Of a stretch of DNA of 33,171 nucleotides, positions 15,591-24,131 are shown piece after piece. Below the pieces are notes generated by a model. That model was not told the DNA's origin and did no database searches. It was given only the letters and a program-made list of their open reading frames with translations. This DNA comes from an uncultured Parabacteroides sp. (GTDB lineage: Bacteria > Bacteroidota > Bacteroidia > Bacteroidales > Tannerellaceae): NCBI GenBank assembly GCA_947036995.1, contig CAMQTD010000010.1:1-33171 (forward strand), written 5' to 3'. The position numbers and the translations under genes were made by a program. How positions within the stretch are numbered: position 1 is the stretch's first letter; each line of letters opens with the position of its first letter.

Positions 15591-18149
15591 ATGCAGAAAA
15601 ACTTAGTAATTGTCGAGTCCCCAGCCAAAGCGAAAACCATAGAAAAATTCTTAGGAGAAGATTTCAAGGTTATGTCGAGCTATGGTCATATTAGGGATCT
15701 TCAGAAGAAAGATTTTGGAATTGATTTAGCGAATAATTTCACACCAAGGTATGAAGTTCCTGTAGATAAAAAGAAAATAGTTTCCGAACTTAAAGCGAGT
15801 GCAAAGTTGGCCGAAAAGGTATGGCTAGCATCCGATGAAGACCGTGAAGGAGAAGCCATAGCATGGCACCTTTACGAAGTTTTAGATCTGAAGAATAAAC
15901 CTACGCAGCGTATCGTATTCCACGAAATTACGAAAACAGCAATATTAAAAGCAATTGAAACACCGCGTGATATTGATTTGAATTTGGTAGATGCACAACA
16001 AGCTCGCCGAATCTTAGATCGTATTGTAGGTTTCGAACTCTCCCCTATTTTATGGCGCAAGGTTAAGCCTTCGCTCTCAGCAGGGCGTGTGCAATCTGTT
16101 GCCGTACGTGTTATTGTAGAGCGTGAGCGTGAGATTAATGCATTTGTATCTGAAGCAAGCTACCGTGTAATTGCCGAATTTATACTACCAGATGGTAGCA
16201 CTATTCTGAAAGCAGAACTAAGCAAACGTCTTAAAACAAAAGAGGAAGCACAGGCTTTACTGGAAAAGTGTCGCCAAGCTACATTTAAGATTGACGATAT
16301 CGTTAAGAAACCTGTCAAGAAATCTCCAGCACCTCCCTTTACGACCTCTACACTACAGCAAGAGGCTGCTAGAAAGTTAGGTTACTCCGTTTCGCAAACA
16401 ATGGTGATTGCCCAGCGACTCTACGAGGCTGGATTTATCACCTATATGCGTACCGACTCGGTTAACTTGTCTGACTTAGCTTTAGGAACTGCAAAGGCTG
16501 CAATCGTAAATACATATGGTGAAGAGTACCATAAATTCAGAAAATTCAATACAAAAAGTAAAGGAGCTCAAGAAGCCCACGAGGCAATTCGCCCCACCTA
16601 TATCGAGAATGCAAAGATTAAAGGTGATAGCAAAGAGCAAAAAATATACGATTTGATTCGTAAGCGTACCATGGCGAGTCAGATGGCTGATGCAGAGTTG
16701 GAGCGTACGATAATTTCGATCGGACTTGAAGGTGCTTCTGATCGTTTCGTTGCAACAGGCGAGGTGATTAAGTTTGACGGATTTCTTCAACTTTATATGG
16801 AGAGTAACGACGACGAACAAGATAACGAGCAAAGCAGCGGATTACTTCCTCCAGTACACCTAGACGAGATACTTTCATTGAATGAGGTTACAGCTACGGA
16901 ACGTTTCACACAACGCCCTCCACGTTATACTGAGGCTAGTTTAGTGCGTCGTTTAGAGGAACTAGGTATTGGTCGTCCATCTACGTATGCACCAACAATC
17001 CAAACGGTACAGAACCGTGGATATGTAGAACGTGGTGATCGTGATGGTGTGATTCGTAACTACAACATGCTTACACTGGTTCAAAATGAAATTACAGATC
17101 TAGATAAAACAGAAATAGCAGGTGCAGACCGCAATAAGTTAATGCCAACCGATATTGGTATCGTGGTAAACGACTTTTTGATGCACTACTTCCCTAATAT
17201 CTTGGATTACAATTTTACAGCTAATGTAGAAAAAGAGTTTGACTTAATCGCAGAAGGTGATTTAAAGTGGACGGATTCAATTGATACTTTTTATAAAGTA
17301 TTTCACCCCATTGTTGTTTCTACAAGCGAAGCCAAGTTAGAGCATCGTGTTGGTGAGCGTCAACTTGGAGCAGATCCTGTATCGGGCAAACCAGTATTTG
17401 TAAAAATAGGTCGCTACGGACCAGTTGTACAGATGGGAATATCTAATCCTGATGATGAAACAGTAGAGAAACCTCGTTTCGCAGCCTTGTTAAAAGGGCA
17501 ATCTATTGAAACTATTCTGTTAGACGAAGCAATGAAACTTTTTGATCTACCGCGTACCGTAGGAGATTATGAAGGTAAAACAGTTGTTGCCGCTATCGGT
17601 CGCTTTGGTCCATTTGTGCGTCATGATGCTAAATTCATCTCGATACCGAAAGAACTTCAACCACAAACAATAACCCTTGAAGAGGCAATTGCTTTGATTG
17701 ATGATAAGCGTATCAAAGATATTGAAAAGCATATCAAGACGTTTGATGAAGATCCTGAGGTGCAGATACTAAAAGGTCGTTTTGGTCCTTATATTGCATA
17801 TCAAAAGGTGAACTATAAGATCCCTAAAACCATAGAAGATCCAGCATCACTTACGATCGAAGATTGTATGCAACTAATCAAAGATGCCCCTGCTAAAACA
17901 GGTAAGCGTGGAACAAAAGCTGCTGCAGCTAAAGAAACGACTGCTACAGCCAAAAAGAAAGCTGCAACAAAGAAAACAACAACTGCAACTGCTAAGAAAA
18001 CAACAGCTAAGAAGGAAACAGTAAAAAAAGAAACAACAAAGAAAACAGCAGCAAAAAAAACGACAGCAACGACAGCAACGAAAGCAGCAGCAACGAAAGC
18101 GTCTACTACGACTAAAGCAAAGAAGACAACAAAAGTTAAAGAAGCATAG
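15591..18149 (+). CDS. topA: DNA topoisomerase I with lysine-rich C-terminal tail
   Basis: Type IA topoisomerase that relaxes negative supercoils. The 852 residues begin with the Toprim domain (VIVESPAKAKTIEKFLG, then ASDEDREGEAIAWHL with the metal-binding acidic triad). The catalytic tyrosine is Tyr285 in ITYMRTDS. The strand-gate motif SAGRVQSVAVR is intact. The C-terminal region has several topoisomerase repeat units of the form GRFGPFV or GRYGPVV without Cys4 zinc ribbons. From about residue 769 to 852 the protein is almost only Lys, Ala and Thr with scattered Glu, like a histone H1 tail, probably a disordered DNA-binding extension. It has its own promoter. No clear terminator separates it from the next gene. 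Confidence 0.97.
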   Translation: MQKNLVIVESPAKAKTIEKFLGEDFKVMSSYGHIRDLQKKDFGIDLANNFTPRYEVPVDKKKIVSELKASAKLAEKVWLASDEDREGEAIAWHLYEVLDLKNKPTQRIVFHEITKTAILKAIETPRDIDLNLVDAQQARRILDRIVGFELSPILWRKVKPSLSAGRVQSVAVRVIVEREREINAFVSEASYRVIAEFILPDGSTILKAELSKRLKTKEEAQALLEKCRQATFKIDDIVKKPVKKSPAPPFTTSTLQQEAARKLGYSVSQTMVIAQRLYEAGFITYMRTDSVNLSDLALGTAKAAIVNTYGEEYHKFRKFNTKSKGAQEAHEAIRPTYIENAKIKGDSKEQKIYDLIRKRTMASQMADAELERTIISIGLEGASDRFVATGEVIKFDGFLQLYMESNDDEQDNEQSSGLLPPVHLDEILSLNEVTATERFTQRPPRYTEASLVRRLEELGIGRPSTYAPTIQTVQNRGYVERGDRDGVIRNYNMLTLVQNEITDLDKTEIAGADRNKLMPTDIGIVVNDFLMHYFPNILDYNFTANVEKEFDLIAEGDLKWTDSIDTFYKVFHPIVVSTSEAKLEHRVGERQLGADPVSGKPVFVKIGRYGPVVQMGISNPDDETVEKPRFAALLKGQSIETILLDEAMKLFDLPRTVGDYEGKTVVAAIGRFGPFVRHDAKFISIPKELQPQTITLEEAIALIDDKRIKDIEKHIKTFDEDPEVQILKGRFGPYIAYQKVNYKIPKTIEDPASLTIEDCMQLIKDAPAKTGKRGTKAAAAKETTATAKKKAATKKTTTATAKKTTAKKETVKKETTKKTAAKKTTATTATKAAATKASTTTKAKKTTKVKEA

Positions 18150-18171
18150 GCTGTTTTCACTAGATTATATA

Positions 18172-18179
18172 TATATTTG
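18172..18179 (+). promoter_or_regulatory. -7 promoter element before the nucleotidyltransferase gene
   Basis: TATATTTG matches TAnnTTTG 36 bases before the ATG. It may give the gene its own transcription despite following topA by only 66 bases. Confidence 0.5.
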
Positions 18180-18215
18180 TAGCTTAAAATAAAAAACAAT
18201 ATAAAATTACAACTT

Positions 18216-19118
18216 ATGAAACCAACATTATTTGTACTTGCTGCTGGTATGGGCAGCCGTTATGGAGGATTGAAACAATTAGATGGTTTAGGCCCTAATG
18301 GAGAAACAATCATGGATTATTCAATCTTTGATGCTATCCGTGGAGGATTCGGAAAATTAGTTTTCGTAATCCGTAAATCTTTCGAAGCTGACTTCAGAGA
18401 GAAAATTATTTGTAAATACGAAGGTCATATCCCTGTGGAATTGGTATTCCAAGAGTTAGATATGCTTCCAGCAGGATTTACTGCACCAGAAGATCGCGTT
18501 AAGCCATGGGGTACAAACCATGCAGTATTGATGGGTAAAGATGTAATCAGTGAGCCTTTTGCTGTAATCAATGCAGACGACTTTTATGGTCGTGATAGCT
18601 TCGAAGTGTTAGGCAAAGCCTTAACAGCGATGACTGGCAAAAGCAACGACTACTGTATGGTTGGTTACCGTGTAGGTAATACATTATCAGAAAGTGGTTC
18701 TGTAGCACGTGGCGTATGTGCAACGGATGCAGCTGGTTATTTAACAACAGTGGTAGAACGTACAGCTATTGATAGAGTAGGTGACGAAATTCAATTCAAA
18801 GACGAAAACGATGCAACAGTTGTTTTAGCCGAGAATACACCTGTTTCGATGAATATGTGGGGATTCACACCTGACTACTTCAAGTACTCAGAAGATTTCT
18901 TCATTAACTTCTTGAAAGAGCAGATGGGTAATCTGAAATCAGAATATTTCATCCCATTGATGGTGAACGAACTTGTAAACAATGGCACAGCACGTGTTAA
19001 AGTATTAGATACTACCTCTAAATGGTTTGGCGTTACATACGCAGCAGATCGCCAAAGTGTAGTAGATAAAATCCAAGAATTGGTAAATGCAGGTGAATAT
19101 CCAGCTAAATTATTTTAA
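18216..19118 (+). CDS. Sugar nucleotidyltransferase
   Basis: A 300-residue cytoplasmic protein of the NTP-transferase (GT-A fold) family, which makes NDP-sugars from sugar 1-phosphates. The nucleotide-binding loop LAAGMGSRYGGLKQL is at residues 8-22 and has the family's GxGxR arrangement followed by the conserved Lys. The metal-binding region appears as VINADDFYG. Compared with RmlA or GalU the rest is divergent, so the base and sugar cannot be named. It lies alone after topA, with a bidirectional terminator downstream. Confidence 0.85.
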   Translation: MKPTLFVLAAGMGSRYGGLKQLDGLGPNGETIMDYSIFDAIRGGFGKLVFVIRKSFEADFREKIICKYEGHIPVELVFQELDMLPAGFTAPEDRVKPWGTNHAVLMGKDVISEPFAVINADDFYGRDSFEVLGKALTAMTGKSNDYCMVGYRVGNTLSESGSVARGVCATDAAGYLTTVVERTAIDRVGDEIQFKDENDATVVLAENTPVSMNMWGFTPDYFKYSEDFFINFLKEQMGNLKSEYFIPLMVNELVNNGTARVKVLDTTSKWFGVTYAADRQSVVDKIQELVNAGEYPAKLF

Positions 19119-19147
19119 GATATAAACGATCTATATCTTATTACTAT

Positions 19148-19199
19148 AAAATAACAAGGGTGTTGGCGAAATTATATTCGCCAACACCCTTGTTATTTT
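19148..19199. terminator. Bidirectional intrinsic terminator between convergent genes
   Basis: Bases 19148-19170 and 19177-19199 form a perfect 23-bp inverted repeat around a 6-base loop, with A-rich left and T-rich right ends. It can end both the nucleotidyltransferase transcript (plus) and the mutS2 transcript (minus). Confidence 0.93.
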
Positions 19200-19221
19200 A
19201 AAAAAGATAGTGCGCAATACT

Positions 19222-21729
19222 TTAGTCTAACTCAACTAGTGTAACACCTGCACCACCAAACTGTACGTGTTCGTCTCTGAAATGATACACGCCAGATATT
19301 CCACTCAGATAATCTCGTATGATTTGTCTTAAAGCACCTGTTCCTGTTCCGTGTAAGATGCGAACTGTTCCAGCTGCAACTAAGATAGCATCGTCCATAA
19401 AATAGGTGACAGCTTGCAGAGCCTCATCTCCACGCATACCACGAACATCTATTTCGAGTTTGAAGTTTAATTTCTTCTCGCGCATATCATCGGCGGTCTG
19501 GCTGCTTACAAACGTACTCTTTGCATTTTCGGTTTTAAGCAATGCTTTGCTTACAGCTTCTAGTCGGTCTAGCTTTACGGTTGTTTTAATCATTCCAAAG
19601 GCAACTACTGCCTGTTTATTTTGAAGTGCTAAAATTGTTCCGGCTGTTAATTGTCCCTTCATCTTCACAGCATCACCTACTGCCAAAGGCTTTTTCACGG
19701 CAATTGGTTTAGGGGTAGCTGGGGTTTGAGGATTTGCTACGGCATCTTTTTTCTTATTCTGCTTCCGCTCTTTGCGCTCTTGTAGGAGTGCCATTTTACG
19801 AGCAATCTTATCATCAGACTCCTGTTTGTACTCTTCGGCTACTTCGGCTTTGAATAGGTCGAGCGATTTTCGTATCGAACGTGTCTTCTCTTTTTCCGCT
19901 TCTGCCTCTTTGATCTGACGGATTGTATTCTCTATGCGGGCATTGGCTTCTGCGAGGATACGTGTTGCTTCTGCCTTGGCAGTTGCCATAATCTCTTTCC
20001 GCTGCTTGTTTATCTCTTGTAAGTCTTGCTCATATCGAGCGGTAACATCTTCGAGCTTCTTCTCTTGCTGGCGTACGTTTTGACGTTTAGTTTCCCAATA
20101 TCGTTTGTCGCGTACAATATCTTGCAGGTATTTATCCATGTCGATATACTCAGACCCTACTTTGGCTGATGCATCGGCAATAACCTCTTCGGGCAGACCA
20201 ATCTTGCGTGCTATCTCTACAGCAAACGAGCTACCAGGGTTTCCGATCGAGAGTTTAAAGAAGGGTTGCATCAAATGGCGATCGTATAACATCGCACCAT
20301 TTACTACCCCTGCATGATCTTCGGCAAAGTGCTTTAGATTTTGATAGTGTGTCGTAATTACGCCAAATGCTCCTTGTTGGTTGAAGCGGTCTAACAGTGC
20401 TTCGGCTATAGCGCCACCAATCTGAGGCTCAGTTCCACTACCAAACTCATCAATCAAAAGAAGTGTTTTGGTGTTGCAGTTGCGCACAAAATACTTCATA
20501 TTGGTTAGGTGGGAGCTGTATGTACTCAAATCGTTTTCGATCGATTGCTCGTCGCCAATATCAATAAAAAGATGATCGAAGATACCACAATGCGAATTGC
20601 TTCTAAGCGTAATTAAAAGACCACTTTGAAGCATGTATTGCAATAACCCCACGGTTTTAAGGCATACCGACTTACCTCCAGCATTTGGTCCGGATATGAT
20701 CAGTAGGCGTTGTTCCTCATTGAGTTCAATATCTAAAGGAACTACTTTCTTTTGCTGCTTTTGGAGCGACAAGAAGAGTATTGGATGCACCGCCTCTACC
20801 CAATCTAGTTGCTGAATGGGTTCGATCTGCGGACGAATCGCGCCAATCTGATCGGCAAAGAGTGCTTTGGAACGGATAAAATCTATCGTTCCCATAAACT
20901 CGTAAGAGAGTAGAATATCTGGTGCAAGCGGACGAATCTCGCTTGTGAACGTCATTAAGATACGCATAACCTCACGGCGTTCGTCTCCTTCGAGTTCGCG
21001 GATGCGGTTATTGGCATCTACGACTTGTGCAGGTTCGATAAAAACAGTTTTACCTGTTGCCGATTCATCGTGTACGATTCCTTTTATCTTCCGTTTAAAG
21101 GCTGGGATTACAGGAATTACAAGCCTTCCATCACGCATGGTTGGCGCTACATCTTTATCTACATATCCTTCAGATTGAGCTGCACGCAAAATAGAGTGCA
21201 GGCTGCGTGAGATCCCACTCATTGTAGAGGTTATCTCTCTTCGGATTTGAGACAGTGTGGGTGAAGCATTATCCTTAATACGTCCAAACTTATCTAATAT
21301 GGCATCAATTTTATCCACTAAATAGGGGAATACAAATACCTCTCCTGCTAGTGTTGTTAGCGATGGATAGAGTATTTCGTCGCCATTATCGCCACCTGGG
21401 CGAAAGAAATGTACAATCTCGTTGATTGTTTGTAGCGAGCGTTTGAGGTCGAAAAGTTCCTTTTCGTCCATGTATGTACCTTCGGGGCGAATGCGTTTAA
21501 GCGAATAGCGCACATCAAAGAAGTGGCTCGATGGGAAATCTACCTCGCCGTGTAGGATGCAGACAAATTCTTCGGTCTGCATCAACCACTCGTTGATGGT
21601 TTCAAAGTCTGCCGAAAATTGCATCTCTTCTACACGTTCTTTGCCGAGCGGACTTAAACATTTTTCAGTCAGTAACAGTCTTACTTTATCGAAGCCTGTT
21701 TTTATTTCAAAATTTTGAGGATATATCAC
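19222..21729 (-). CDS. mutS2: MutS2 family ATPase with Smr endonuclease domain
   Basis: An 835-residue MutS2 protein. MutS2 limits recombination by acting on branched DNA in some species and acts as a sensor of collided ribosomes in others. Core and lever regions lead to the ABC-type ATPase, with Walker A ISGPNAGGKS near residue 344, Walker B LLLIDEFGSGTEP and the H-loop ITTHYQNLK. A long coiled coil rich in Lys and Glu follows (about 520-650), then a KOW-like segment. The C-terminal Smr domain has the IDVRGMRGDEAL motif. The usual HGKGTG reads HGTGTG, a Lys-to-Thr change. It follows a secreted PDZ protein by 27 bases, so the two share a transcript. Confidence 0.95.
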   Translation of the reverse strand: MIYPQNFEIKTGFDKVRLLLTEKCLSPLGKERVEEMQFSADFETINEWLMQTEEFVCILHGEVDFPSSHFFDVRYSLKRIRPEGTYMDEKELFDLKRSLQTINEIVHFFRPGGDNGDEILYPSLTTLAGEVFVFPYLVDKIDAILDKFGRIKDNASPTLSQIRREITSTMSGISRSLHSILRAAQSEGYVDKDVAPTMRDGRLVIPVIPAFKRKIKGIVHDESATGKTVFIEPAQVVDANNRIRELEGDERREVMRILMTFTSEIRPLAPDILLSYEFMGTIDFIRSKALFADQIGAIRPQIEPIQQLDWVEAVHPILFLSLQKQQKKVVPLDIELNEEQRLLIISGPNAGGKSVCLKTVGLLQYMLQSGLLITLRSNSHCGIFDHLFIDIGDEQSIENDLSTYSSHLTNMKYFVRNCNTKTLLLIDEFGSGTEPQIGGAIAEALLDRFNQQGAFGVITTHYQNLKHFAEDHAGVVNGAMLYDRHLMQPFFKLSIGNPGSSFAVEIARKIGLPEEVIADASAKVGSEYIDMDKYLQDIVRDKRYWETKRQNVRQQEKKLEDVTARYEQDLQEINKQRKEIMATAKAEATRILAEANARIENTIRQIKEAEAEKEKTRSIRKSLDLFKAEVAEEYKQESDDKIARKMALLQERKERKQNKKKDAVANPQTPATPKPIAVKKPLAVGDAVKMKGQLTAGTILALQNKQAVVAFGMIKTTVKLDRLEAVSKALLKTENAKSTFVSSQTADDMREKKLNFKLEIDVRGMRGDEALQAVTYFMDDAILVAAGTVRILHGTGTGALRQIIRDYLSGISGVYHFRDEHVQFGGAGVTLVELD

Positions 21730-21756
21730 AGTATATATATGAGTCGTATTTTTTTA

Positions 21757-23187
21757 TTATTCAATAGAGAGTGTAAACTCTGTTCGGATCGTTGGACGAA
21801 CTAGAATATCTAGAACCTCCAAATTACGCACTACCTCAAACTGGCAGGTATTAATTCCTGTTGGGTTGATGTATGGTGCAAAGTTATATAGATATGAAAA
21901 TAGCGCATGATATTTGTTCTCTTTTACCATCTCGGCTATTGCGGCATAATCGTCTACAGCCCAAAACATACAAGATTTGATGTTGGCGGCATTTGTAAAA
22001 CGAGTTGTTGCGTCGCGGTATTTATAAGATGCTAAGACAAATTCTCTATATGCAGCAGACAGTTGGTCGATCGAAAGTGCTGCATCTTGTTTGTTTATCT
22101 TTAAAACTCTATCATTGGCTCTAATTCCTGCGGCATAGGCTGGTCCGTTTTGATCTACATCTACCACTTGAGACAAGCTGTCTTTGTTAAAGCCGATACC
22201 TGTATAGTTGTATGTTTTGTAGCTTGCTTTGAAACGAACATTTTCAGTATCTTTTACAAAAGGATACTGCATACACATTAATGGGACAAAAATGCGTGCA
22301 TACTCCTCTAGGCTATATGGCTCTGTAAGTCGTTCGTTTGCTTCGCACTCCCAAATAACTGGAGCAGATACGGCTGTCGTGTCTGTTTTGTCGACCAATC
22401 GGAATCCTAATTGCAAAAGGTATTCTGCTTCGGCATTCGATGCCGAAAGTCTCAAGAAAGGAAATTTCTCAACCAATCCTGTGGTCGAGTTGTAACGCTT
22501 AACTGTTGGTGTCTCGGTCGAAACTTTATTTTGCCCTACGTAGTTTGAGTTTTTATCAAAGTAATAAAAAGTCTCTACTAATAGATCGGCAGAACTATCT
22601 ACAAGAAGAAGTCCTTTTTGTGTCAATTCGTTTTCTATGCAATCGTTCAGTGCTGTTTCGATCTTTTCATTTGCTTCGTCTACTGCGGCAAACGAGAAGG
22701 TTTTGAAGCGAGCAAAGTCTACCGAATCTGGTGCAATTGTTTTAAACGGACAAAGAAACATGCGTTCGTTGGTAAAATCTAATCCATACATCTCAAAAAC
22801 AGATGCAAGCTGATTCTCTGTAACCGCAGATGCTGCTTTACAGTCTCGCTTTAGAAATACTGTTCGGGATGATTTTGCTAAATTTTTTATTTCTAGCGCT
22901 GTATCTTTATTTCCTGCAAGGTTTAATTGCTCATCTATTTCGGTCGTTGACATTCCTACCGTACTTATACCATTAATTTTAAGAATAATATCGGCATACT
23001 TTAAACCTACCGATTCGGCACTTGTGTAGGGCGAAACGGCTGTTATAACTGGTAGATGCGTCCCCCAATTCGGACTCTCACTTAATGTATACGTAAACCC
23101 AGGACGACAAACGATATCTTTTTGAGCTGACACATTGGAGAGTGTGATAAAAATAAATAAGCTTGATAATAAAAAGATTCTCCTCAT
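21757..23187 (-). CDS. Exported protein with two PDZ-like domains and a DUF4136-like region
   Basis: A 476-residue protein with a signal peptide (hydrophobic LLSSLFIFITL, cleavage after NVSA). The first PDZ-like domain spans about residues 30-105, with VTAVSPYTSAESVGLKYADIILKINGIS as its carboxylate-loop and turn region split over two strands. A middle part (about 150-290) begins VDFARFKTFSF and contains DLLVETFYYF, resembling the DUF4136 lipoprotein fold. A second PDZ-like domain covers about 335-395 (GPAYAAGIRANDRVLKIN). No protease catalytic triad is visible, so it is probably a periplasmic binding protein. The gene is upstream of mutS2 by 27 bases. A functional link is not evident. Confidence 0.72.
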   Translation of the reverse strand: MRRIFLLSSLFIFITLSNVSAQKDIVCRPGFTYTLSESPNWGTHLPVITAVSPYTSAESVGLKYADIILKINGISTVGMSTTEIDEQLNLAGNKDTALEIKNLAKSSRTVFLKRDCKAASAVTENQLASVFEMYGLDFTNERMFLCPFKTIAPDSVDFARFKTFSFAAVDEANEKIETALNDCIENELTQKGLLLVDSSADLLVETFYYFDKNSNYVGQNKVSTETPTVKRYNSTTGLVEKFPFLRLSASNAEAEYLLQLGFRLVDKTDTTAVSAPVIWECEANERLTEPYSLEEYARIFVPLMCMQYPFVKDTENVRFKASYKTYNYTGIGFNKDSLSQVVDVDQNGPAYAAGIRANDRVLKINKQDAALSIDQLSAAYREFVLASYKYRDATTRFTNAANIKSCMFWAVDDYAAIAEMVKENKYHALFSYLYNFAPYINPTGINTCQFEVVRNLEVLDILVRPTIRTEFTLSIE

Positions 23188-23260
23188 GATTAATTATTTT
23201 TTGCGTTTTATCTATACATTCGATTTTCTTAGGCAGAAGACCTACAAGAAAAACAATATA

Positions 23261-23268
23261 CAAAGATA
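23261..23268 (-). promoter_or_regulatory. -7 promoter element for the PDZ-mutS2 unit
   Basis: On the minus strand this reads TATCTTTG, matching TAnnTTTG, 73 bases before the PDZ gene ATG. Confidence 0.55.
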
Positions 23269-23311
23269 CAGCAAAAACTTTAAATCCATTACGCTTAAGG
23301 TACTGATTATT

Positions 23312-23998
23312 TTATTCTTGCTTAAAATGCAACAACTGTTTGTTGTTATTGAATAGCTCCAAATCGAGGTTTGTAAATTTTATAATGCCTTGATACAGTA
23401 CTTCGCCGTTGGTAAGCAGAACAATATTCTCGTCAGACAAACGATGCCAATCACCTGTTTCAAGCATGATTATCTTAGCCGTATTGACCTCTTCACACTT
23501 TATGTTATATGTATAGTTTGGCAATAGTGAAAGGGTTATTTTTTGCTCTACACTATCTTTTAATAGCGCAGTGTAATGGGTGTTTGTTATCACCCCCATA
23601 CGACAAGCAGCAGTGCGGGCAAAGCGTATTAGACTTGTTATAACAAGGTGATTGTGGGTGTTTATACTGCTTTTTGGTGCCTCGATCTGAAAGCCCATCA
23701 ACTCGCAATACACCCCTTCGGCAGTGTTTAGATCGAGGTGGTGATAGGCTTCGGCTATTTGCTTGTATGCTGCACAGTTTGAGACAGGGATTGTTTGTCC
23801 AGTGATGCAGTCTTTGAAGGTTGCTTTACCATCTACAGCTCGGTAGTCGCCACTGAAATAGTAGCTACCTTGTGCAATATCGAGTGTATCCGCCTCAACA
23901 GTTAGTTCGGTTAGGGCACTGGGTTTATTCTTTTTCGATTCTTTGTTTAAACAACTAAAACAGAGAGTGAGGCAGGCAACGAAGATAACTTTTTTCAT
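23312..23998 (-). CDS. Probable lipoprotein, NlpE-like at low confidence
   Basis: A 228-residue protein starting with a short basic n-region and a hydrophobic stretch ending in CFSC (Cys16), then a Lys/Asn-rich hydrophilic segment. This fits a lipoprotein signal, though the residue at -3 is atypical and Cys9 is an alternative. The mature part has small beta-rich pieces such as YYFSGDYRAVDGKATFKDC, and near the end GDWHRLSDENIVLL followed by VLYQGIIKF, a pattern reminiscent of NlpE/META-type domains. I do not recognise the family with certainty. It lies between the SNF2 helicase terminator and the PDZ gene on the same strand. Confidence 0.6.
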   Translation of the reverse strand: MKKVIFVACLTLCFSCLNKESKKNKPSALTELTVEADTLDIAQGSYYFSGDYRAVDGKATFKDCITGQTIPVSNCAAYKQIAEAYHHLDLNTAEGVYCELMGFQIEAPKSSINTHNHLVITSLIRFARTAACRMGVITNTHYTALLKDSVEQKITLSLLPNYTYNIKCEEVNTAKIIMLETGDWHRLSDENIVLLTNGEVLYQGIIKFTNLDLELFNNNKQLLHFKQE

Positions 23999-24019
23999 AA
24001 CGATTCGATTTTATTATAT

Positions 24020-24065
24020 TAAAAATAACAAAGGCAACGAACTTTTTGTTTTCGTTGCCTTTGTT
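24020..24065 (-). terminator. Intrinsic terminator after the SNF2 helicase gene
   Basis: AACAAAGGCAACGAA (24027-24041) pairs perfectly with TTCGTTGCCTTTGTT (24051-24065). Read on the minus strand it is followed by ATTTTTAAT, so it terminates the helicase transcript. Confidence 0.85.
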
Positions 24066-24131
24066 AATATGAAAATAATTTATCTCAGTTAAACAGAGTT
24101 TGTTAGCCCAATATATTTCAGTAGATTTGAA

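Noticed and set aside
17813-18199. Minus-strand ORF of 128 codons opposite the topA tail
   Set aside because: It is the antisense of the Lys/Ala/Thr repeat, which yields a Val/Phe/Ala low-complexity protein. TopA in the other strand is clearly real.
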